From Treponemataceae bacterium (lineage in GTDB: Bacteria; Spirochaetota; Spirochaetia; Treponematales; Treponemataceae), in NCBI GenBank assembly GCA_024697985.1, contig JAILRX010000099.1, positions 1-10,737 on the forward strand: a stretch of 10,737 bases of DNA, given 5' to 3'. The notes beneath the pieces were generated by a model. That model was given only the letters and a program-made list of their open reading frames with translations, was not told where the DNA came from and made no database searches. The position numbers and the translations under genes are program-made. Below are positions 6,492-10,737 of the stretch, in pieces. The stretch's first letter is position 1; each line of letters opens with the position of its first letter.

Positions 6492-7390
6492 CAGGCGTGA
6501 ACAGTATTCATGTCGCACGGTTCGTTAAGTTCGTGCTGACCAAGGACTCCGTACCAGCGGTGGCAGCCATGATCCGGTGCAAAGGCCAGGGCGGTACGAT
6601 GCTTGCCCTTCCACTCCTTTTCGATTAGCTCTTTCAAGGCACAGTACTCATTCACATCCTGCCTGATCGCCCTCACTGCCAGAGGTCCCGTCGGCGTATT
6701 TCGGTGCATCCAGTAATCATAATCGGTGTTATAAAGCACAATTACGTCATACTCATCTGATTTTATCAATTCTGCGGCCTTGTCGTTGCATTCCTTGACT
6801 GTCTTGTAGATGAAGTAATCCATTTTTCGCTCAAGAAAAATCAGGCTGATGGAATCTCCCTCGGTTGAAACTATGGCAACTTTTTTGCCCTCCTCGATGA
6901 GCCGGTCAAAAATTGTCGTACATTTCAGGACGGGTTTTACATAGGCCTTGATGCCGTGTTTTTCAGGCATAAGTCCTGAGTACATCGAAGCAAAGCAAAC
7001 CGGAGTTTTCGGAGGAAAAACCGAAAGCATCGGAAGAACAAAATCTGCAGTTTCATCGATTCGCGAAAAGTATTTTTGATAGTAGCGGCCGAAAATCCAG
7101 TAGGCGATGGCATCCGGATTGTACATCACGATGCGGTCGCAGGCAGCGGCAGAACCGGCGGCGTTAGATTCGTCCGTGGCGGTGGATTCGTCCGTGGAGC
7201 CCGCGCCGAACTTTGCCTTCGCCTCCGTAAGCACGCGCTCAATCGGGCAAGCCATATCCTCGCCAGGTTTTACTCCAACCAGGTTCAAAATCGTGGAAGC
7301 CACCTGATTGATGCAAGTCGAATTGAATCCTTCAAGACCGAATTTCTTTCCGCTTTTTGCTATATCATCTTTGTTAAAAACATTTTCCAT
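6479..7390 (-). CDS. Alkaline-phosphatase-superfamily phosphodiesterase / nucleotide pyrophosphatase-like protein
   Basis: The protein has 303 residues and no signal peptide. The two-metal active site of type I phosphodiesterases is complete and normally spaced: D93 (YNPDAIA), predicted nucleophile T129 (PPKTPVCF, 36 residues later), D225 and H229 (DYDYWMHR), D273-H274 (APDHGCH) and H286 (GQHELNE). MYSGLMPEKHGI (136-147) matches the usual TG-x-x-P-x-x-HGI segment. The order is unusual: residues 29-50 (QVASTILNLVGVKPGEDMA and on) resemble the segment that normally closes these enzymes at the C-terminus, and this protein ends soon after H286. Residues 62-83 are a low-complexity insertion. GAGG (7398-7401) lies 7 nt before the ATG. 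The permease gene ends 29 nt upstream, so the two likely form an operon. The substrate (nucleotide, phosphonate or phosphodiester) is unknown. Confidence 0.8.
   Translation of the reverse strand: MENVFNKDDIAKSGKKFGLEGFNSTCINQVASTILNLVGVKPGEDMACPIERVLTEAKAKFGAGSTDESTATDESNAAGSAAACDRIVMYNPDAIAYWIFGRYYQKYFSRIDETADFVLPMLSVFPPKTPVCFASMYSGLMPEKHGIKAYVKPVLKCTTIFDRLIEEGKKVAIVSTEGDSISLIFLERKMDYFIYKTVKECNDKAAELIKSDEYDVIVLYNTDYDYWMHRNTPTGPLAVRAIRQDVNEYCALKELIEKEWKGKHRTALAFAPDHGCHRWYGVLGQHELNEPCDMNTVHAWSLI
7160..7195 (-). repeat. In-frame 18-nt tandem repeat inside the phosphodiesterase-like gene
   Basis: Two 18-nt units (7160-7177 GGCGTTAGATTCGTCCGT and 7178-7195 GGCGGTGGATTCGTCCGT) differ at three positions. 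On the coding strand they give TDESTA and TDESNA (residues 66-77), flanked by Ala/Gly/Ser-rich sequence. The insertion lies between the N-terminal segment and the first metal-binding strand, where it acts as a linker. Confidence 0.85.
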
Positions 7391-7419
7391 AAGTTCACCT
7401 CAAAATCTTCTGTTCATCA

Positions 7420-8595
7420 TTATTTTACAGTCATTACAGAACCGACAGTTGCAACTATCGAGCCCAAAATAACGATGATCTGAAATGGCAGCGTTCCGAA
7501 CTTTCCGCAGATCGGACTTGCTCCAACCCTTTTTCGAGAACGTGCGTAGGCAATGATGATACCGATTCCGGTCAAAACCTGAATGATTCCGGCAAGTCGG
7601 GTAAAGCCGACAAAACTCTGGAATCCAAAAATCGCACTGCAAAGGGCCAGGATAAGACAAGGGCTGCTCGCCAAAAGCCAGGAAAGCTTGAGGTTGAGTT
7701 TTGTCTGCTCTGCGATTATGTCGCGCATGTTAAGCGTATTTGCCCAGAACGAAGTTGAAAGAGCCAGAAGGCTGAAAACGTAACCTACGATGCTGACCCA
7801 TCCACCAAGATGTGCGCTCAAGTCAACGAGGGCTCCGTTCTTGGTGATTGCAGTTCCGGCTCCAAGGAGCGTCATGATGGTTACAAGTACGATAAGTCCG
7901 ACGTTTACACCAGTTCCGGCCGCAATCGCAGCAGTAATTTTTTTCCTGTCACCGTCCACGCCCTTAACAACCTGAGGCACCGACATTACGGCCGAAAGCG
8001 AAAAGGCAACCGTACTGTAAAGAGCCATGATGTTGGAAGGTGCCCTGAAAGTAGCAGGCAGGGCGCTCTTTTCTGAAAGCAAGGTTGCGACAAACAAAAG
8101 GCCGATGACTCCGACCATCGCAAAAACTGAAATTTTTTCACAGATACCGACGATTTTCATTCCGAAGAAAACAACAAGACCGGCGACAACATAATAGGCA
8201 AGAGCGCCCGCCCAGGTCGGAAGGCCGAACCAGGATTCAAAAACCGCAGATGCTCCCATGATGAAGCTTGTTATGTTGCAAAGGACGCTGAATCCCAAAA
8301 AGGCAAACACTATCCAGGTGGCAACCTTCTTGAACTTGCCCGTAAAAAGCTCGTTTTCGAAGCACTTTACGAACTGTGCTCCTCCGTTATTAAGTGAAAG
8401 TTCTGCAATCATCAGATGCAAAACAAGATTTATCAAGTACGCAATTGCAAGAATCCAAATAAAATCCCACCAGGTGTTTCGTGATGCAAGATACGGTACT
8501 GCAAGAATACCCGATCCTACTCCGTGTCCAACGATAATGCTGGTTGCCTCCAAAAATGTAAGGCGCGACTCGCTTTTTATCTCGTTATTTTCCAT
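7420..8595 (-). CDS. Amino-acid permease, aromatic amino acid transporter-like (AAAP/APC superfamily)
   Basis: From the chosen start the protein has 391 residues and about 11 membrane segments, near 18-35, 43-66, 92-117, 130-149, 156-172, 188-210, 226-247, 264-286, 304-325, 332-351 and 370-390. The first carries the substrate/ion-site signature HGVGSGILAVPY (24-35), with the unwound GxG typical of the LeuT fold. The family imports amino acids by proton or sodium symport; an aromatic amino acid is the likeliest substrate by resemblance, with low certainty. The start at 8595 has GGAG (8602-8605) 6 nt upstream. A longer reading from 8670 lacks such a site and would begin upstream of the predicted promoter, so I reject it. 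It is the first gene of an operon with the phosphodiesterase-like gene and diverges from the LUD gene. Confidence 0.85.
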   Translation of the reverse strand: MENNEIKSESRLTFLEATSIIVGHGVGSGILAVPYLASRNTWWDFIWILAIAYLINLVLHLMIAELSLNNGGAQFVKCFENELFTGKFKKVATWIVFAFLGFSVLCNITSFIMGASAVFESWFGLPTWAGALAYYVVAGLVVFFGMKIVGICEKISVFAMVGVIGLLFVATLLSEKSALPATFRAPSNIMALYSTVAFSLSAVMSVPQVVKGVDGDRKKITAAIAAGTGVNVGLIVLVTIMTLLGAGTAITKNGALVDLSAHLGGWVSIVGYVFSLLALSTSFWANTLNMRDIIAEQTKLNLKLSWLLASSPCLILALCSAIFGFQSFVGFTRLAGIIQVLTGIGIIIAYARSRKRVGASPICGKFGTLPFQIIVILGSIVATVGSVMTVK

Positions 8596-8624
8596 TAAAA
8601 TCTCCTTCTCTGTTTCTATCATTG

Positions 8625-8654
8625 ATTTTAATTCTACTTCACTTCTCTTTTCAA
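8625..8654 (-). promoter_or_regulatory. Candidate promoter of the permease operon
   Basis: On the minus strand TTGAAA (8649-8654) is followed after 18 nt by TAAAAT (8625-8630). Transcription would start near 8618, giving a leader of about 23 nt that includes the ribosome binding site. The -35 box overlaps that of the divergent LUD promoter almost completely. Confidence 0.5.
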
Positions 8655-8676
8655 GTAAGTTTTTTTTCAATATAAT
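8648..8676 (+). promoter_or_regulatory. Promoter of the LUD gene, probably leaderless
   Basis: TTTTCA (8648-8653, four of six matches) is followed after 17 nt by a perfect TATAAT (8671-8676). The ATG at 8684 comes seven bases after the -10 box, so the transcript should begin at the start codon. No Shine-Dalgarno is present. Confidence 0.6.
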
Positions 8677-8683
8677 TTTTCGT

Positions 8684-9328
8684 ATGACAACATACGAAGC
8701 ATTAGAAACTCAAAAAGAAATTACCGCACAGTCGATAATCAAGAACCTGGAAAAACGAAATCTGCAGGGATTTTACTGCAAGACAAAAGAAGAGGCCCTC
8801 AAAAAGGCATTGGAATTGATACCGGAACAAAGCTCCATCGGATACGGCGGATCTGTAACGCTGGAACAGACGGGCATTTTGAACGCACTCAAAAACGGAA
8901 ATTACAACGTCATTGAGCGCGAAAAATACAACACACCTGAACTCCAGAGAGAACTTGCCGGAAAAGTTGCCATGAGCGACTTTTTTCTGATGAGCACAAA
9001 CGCAATGAGCCTTGACGGCGAGCTTGTAAACATTGATGGAAGGGGAAACCGTGTCTGCTATCTGATTTACGGACCACAGAACGTGATTGTGGTTGTAGGC
9101 TGGAACAAAATTGAAAGCGACCTTGAAAGCGCAATCAAAAGGGCACGAAACGTAGCCGCTCCACCTAACTGCATCAGGCTGAACAAAAACACTCCGTGCA
9201 TAAAAAATGGACACTGCAACGACTGTTTTTCCCCTGACTGCATCTGCAGCCAGTTTGTTGTAACAAGACGAAGCAGCGTCCCTGGCAGAATAAAAGTTAT
9301 TCTGGTTGGCGAAAACTTAGGTTACTAG
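8684..9328 (+). CDS. LUD-domain (lactate utilization, DUF162) protein with C-terminal Cys cluster
   Basis: The protein has 214 residues and is cytoplasmic. The LUD-domain landmarks are IGYGGSVTLEQTG (52-64), MSTNAMSLDGELVNIDGRGN (103-122) and IYGPQNVIVVVGWNK (128-142). It belongs to the stand-alone clostridial/spirochaetal type, not the LutB fusion with an N-terminal ferredoxin-like part. C-terminal cysteines C172, C178, C181, C186 and C188 (NTPC, GHCNDC, SPDCIC) form a pattern that could hold a metal or Fe-S cluster. LutC and LutB act with LutA in L-lactate oxidation; no LutA or LutB homologue is in the window, so lactate use cannot be assigned. The open frame extends upstream to 8258, but that part is antisense to the permease. 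ATG 8684 is the first start after the -10 box. Its 3' end faces the exported-protein gene 8 nt away. Confidence 0.87.
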   Translation: MTTYEALETQKEITAQSIIKNLEKRNLQGFYCKTKEEALKKALELIPEQSSIGYGGSVTLEQTGILNALKNGNYNVIEREKYNTPELQRELAGKVAMSDFFLMSTNAMSLDGELVNIDGRGNRVCYLIYGPQNVIVVVGWNKIESDLESAIKRARNVAAPPNCIRLNKNTPCIKNGHCNDCFSPDCICSQFVVTRRSSVPGRIKVILVGENLGY

Positions 9329-9340
9329 AACTAATTCTAG
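9325..9340. other. Palindrome containing both stop codons of converging genes
   Basis: CTAGAACTAATTCTAG is a perfect 6-bp inverted repeat with a 4-nt centre. The LUD stop TAG (9326-9328) is in the left arm and the opposing gene's stop (CTA in plus, 9337-9339) is in the right arm. CTAGAACT also recurs as a direct repeat (9325-9332 and 9337-9344). No U-run follows on either side, so it is a weak terminator candidate at best. Confidence 0.45.
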
Positions 9341-9966
9341 AACTTGTAGTTGGCTCTTTCCAAAATGATTTCTTTTTTGGTCTTTACATTTTCCTGAAGG
9401 AATTTAAGAGCATCGTCATATTCATCAACATTGTCGATGCTCTTAACTGTAAAGTCATCACCGATTGTAGTAACTACCATCGTTCCAAGATAAACATACT
9501 GTGTATCATCAGACACGTCAAAAGTAAAATTAATCGGAAGGTACAAGCTCAACTTGTTGGATCCATGAATGTAATAGGTGAAAGGAACTGTGAAGTCCAA
9601 TTCGTCACCATCTCGTTTTTTAGGTTTTTCAATTGTAGCATAGAAAAATTCATCACTAGAATAGATATAAGTCTGATAGTTTACCCTGTACAAGTCATTG
9701 TTAGCCATTTTTTCTTCAAGAACATCTCGAGTCTTGAAGTAGAATTCCATGTCTTCAGTAGGTTCAACAACAATTCGACCGACAACTACGATATCCTTTC
9801 TAGCAGGTCTTTCATATTTAGGATGAAGAATTTCAAGGTTATCATTTCTGTTAAGATATGAGATTTCTTTCTCATCTTTTTTTTCTTTTGCAAAAGCAAT
9901 TCCAAAAGCCATGCTCAGCACAAGAATCAACGAAAGAATACGTTTAATTGAATTTATTTTTTTCAT
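9337..9966 (-). CDS. Exported protein of unknown function (Sec signal peptide)
   Basis: The protein has 209 residues. Residues 1-26 are a signal peptide: a basic start with MKKINSIKR, a hydrophobic core and an AFA/K cleavage site after residue 26. No lipobox is present, so the product should be free in the periplasm or further out. The mature part is charged and beta-rich, with DIVVVGRIVVEP (58-69), FTVPFTYYIHG (125-135), YVYLGTMVVTTIGDDF (157-172) and a final helix DALKFLQENVKTKKE (185-199). I do not recognise a family. Its start overlaps the lipoprotein stop as ATGA (9963-9966), and GGAGG (9974-9978) lies 7 nt upstream, so translation is probably coupled. It is the last gene of the envelope operon and ends 8 nt from the LUD stop, with no clear terminator. 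Confidence 0.82.
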   Translation of the reverse strand: MKKINSIKRILSLILVLSMAFGIAFAKEKKDEKEISYLNRNDNLEILHPKYERPARKDIVVVGRIVVEPTEDMEFYFKTRDVLEEKMANNDLYRVNYQTYIYSSDEFFYATIEKPKKRDGDELDFTVPFTYYIHGSNKLSLYLPINFTFDVSDDTQYVYLGTMVVTTIGDDFTVKSIDNVDEYDDALKFLQENVKTKKEIILERANYKF

Positions 9967-10538
9967 TTGATAGCCTCCAATTCATCAAGGATTACCTGTT
10001 CCCAGGCTGTTCCTTCAAGTTTTTTAGACAATGCCTTAAGACAGTTTTTACGAGCCTGCTCTTCATTTACCAAAGAAATAACAGGGAACGTTTTTTCTCC
10101 TTTCGCACTTGAAGCCTGCGCACTTAAAGTTCCGTAATAATAAAGGCCTGGTTTTGTAGGAACAGCAAAATCATAAATTGTGCCGTTCAATGGTCCATAA
10201 ACGTTATAGTAATAAACATACTGTCCAGTACTAACTGTATAATACATATAAACAAGATTATATCTTGAACCAGGAGCTACAGGTTTCAAATAAAACGTTG
10301 GTATACTAAAAGCACTACTCCATGCCAATTTTGCTTGCTGATAGTCAGCCGGATATTCAGGATCCATCTGAGAAAAAACAAGATTTGTTGCTTCTACAAT
10401 TGAACCATAAATCAAAACTGAGTTTTCTGGAGTACCCCAGTCTTCAAAGTTATTCTCATCAGCAGGTGTCGAAAGACAGCCTGTAAAAGCAATCGCAATC
10501 ATCAAGATTGCTGATGCAACTAACAAATTTTTTTTCAT
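9963..10538 (-). CDS. Lipoprotein of unknown function
   Basis: From the chosen start the protein has 191 residues. MKKNLL, a hydrophobic core and the lipobox FTGC (lipidated C21) mark a type II signal peptide, so the mature protein is tethered to a membrane. The mature part is Tyr-rich and beta-rich: SVLIYGSIVEATNLVFSQMD (40-59), YLKPVAPGSRYNLVYMYY (83-100), IYDFAVPTKPGLYYYGTLS (121-139), then a C-terminal helical stretch (159-190). No known family is recognised; the layout resembles the exported protein encoded next. An ATG at 10553 would add five residues, but it overlaps the ribosome binding site GGAG (10548-10551), which fits the ATG at 10538 with a 9-nt spacing. The barrel gene ends 18 nt upstream, so one operon is likely. 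Confidence 0.85.
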   Translation of the reverse strand: MKKNLLVASAILMIAIAFTGCLSTPADENNFEDWGTPENSVLIYGSIVEATNLVFSQMDPEYPADYQQAKLAWSSAFSIPTFYLKPVAPGSRYNLVYMYYTVSTGQYVYYYNVYGPLNGTIYDFAVPTKPGLYYYGTLSAQASSAKGEKTFPVISLVNEEQARKNCLKALSKKLEGTAWEQVILDELEAIK

Positions 10539-10556
10539 TTTTATATTCTCCATTTT

Positions 10557-10737
10557 TTAAAAGCCAATCATTGCTGAAATTTTAAGACCATGCTTTATGT
10601 AAGTTACTTCCGGTCCAACCAAGTCAATATCGTACGAAATTGAAATACCCGGTACACATGTATCAAGATCAATCTGAACCTGAACTCCCGCATCAAGTAT
10701 GCCGCCTACTAAAAAATCCCATCCGCCAAAAGAATTT
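10557..10737 (-). CDS. C-terminal end of an outer-membrane beta-barrel protein (partial)
   Basis: Only the last 59 residues lie in the window; the start is beyond position 10737. The frame is open to the window edge and stops with TAA at 10557-10559. The visible sequence alternates polar and hydrophobic residues in strand-sized runs: GGWDFLVGGILDAGVQVQID, ISISYDIDLVGPEVTYI, then KHGLKISAMIGF. It ends in phenylalanine, as the last strand of outer-membrane barrels usually does (the signal read by BamA). A barrel in the outer membrane is therefore likely; which kind cannot be said. It precedes the lipoprotein gene by 18 nt on the same strand, and the three genes appear to form one envelope operon whose promoter is outside the window. 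Confidence 0.65.
   Translation of the reverse strand, partial: NSFGGWDFLVGGILDAGVQVQIDLDTCVPGISISYDIDLVGPEVTYIKHGLKISAMIGF

Noticed and set aside
7076..7483. Open frame of about 135 codons on the plus strand opposite the phosphodiesterase-like gene
   Set aside because: Its sequence is Gly/Arg/Val-rich, without domain features, and lies within a gene with a complete catalytic set on the other strand. It is a composition shadow.
8596..8670. Longer permease reading from 8670
   Set aside because: It would add 25 polar residues, lacks a ribosome binding site, and starts upstream of the predicted permease promoter, only 14 nt from the divergent LUD start. ATG 8595 has GGAG at the right distance.
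8258..8683. Upstream extension of the LUD open frame
   Set aside because: It runs antisense through the permease coding region and shows no LUD-like sequence; the promoter and first usable ATG place the start at 8684.
9325..9345. Palindrome at the LUD end as a full intrinsic terminator
   Set aside because: The stem is only six AT-rich base pairs with no U-run on either strand, so I listed it as a palindrome rather than a terminator.
10539..10553. ATG at 10553 as lipoprotein start
   Set aside because: The GGAG that serves the ATG at 10538 overlaps this codon, and no ribosome binding site precedes 10553.

Overview
The window reads as chromosomal DNA of an anaerobic, Gram-negative-type bacterium, most likely a spirochaete close to Treponema. 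This is inference. The DNA is moderately AT-rich. There are an outer-membrane barrel tail, a lipoprotein and a signal-peptide protein. The gene set has an anaerobic flavour (A-type flavoprotein, short flavodoxin, DUF3793 protein, LUD-domain protein). No rRNA, tRNA, CRISPR array, insertion sequence or phage gene was seen, and no gap between genes exceeds about 250 bases.

Layout. Positions 1-1153 (+): an Smr-domain protein and a guanine deaminase, each with its own promoter placed so that the transcript should start at the ATG (leaderless). 1204-2364 (+): an A-type diiron flavoprotein, converging on a strong hairpin terminator. 3516-2512 (-): an operon of a DUF3793 protein and a flavodoxin, with a pair of GTTAG-N6-CTAAC palindromes over its likely promoter. 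3765-6487 (+): a membrane-anchored protein of unknown role, then a cytoplasmic GH36-type alpha-galactosidase. 8595-6479 (-): an amino-acid permease and an alkaline-phosphatase-superfamily enzyme. 8684-9328 (+): a LUD-domain protein, divergent from the permease and probably leaderless. 10737-9337 (-): an envelope operon of a partial outer-membrane barrel, a lipoprotein and an exported protein, the last two overlapping by ATGA.

How the genes may work together. The flavoprotein removes oxygen or nitric oxide. The flavodoxin/DUF3793 pair looks like a metal- or redox-responsive unit that may replace ferredoxin. The alpha-galactosidase handles imported galactosides. The permease and phosphatase-fold enzyme share an operon without an obvious shared substrate. 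The envelope operon appears to build a surface or periplasmic assembly.

Most notable points: (1) the phosphatase-fold enzyme appears circularly permuted relative to classical nucleotide pyrophosphatases; (2) three genes have a -10 box 6-7 nt before the ATG and no Shine-Dalgarno; (3) a paired palindromic operator lies before the DUF3793-flavodoxin operon; (4) two neighbouring enzymes carry separate in-frame tandem-repeat insertions; (5) the two exported proteins of the last operon look like distant relatives; (6) a divergent promoter pair shares its -35 region.
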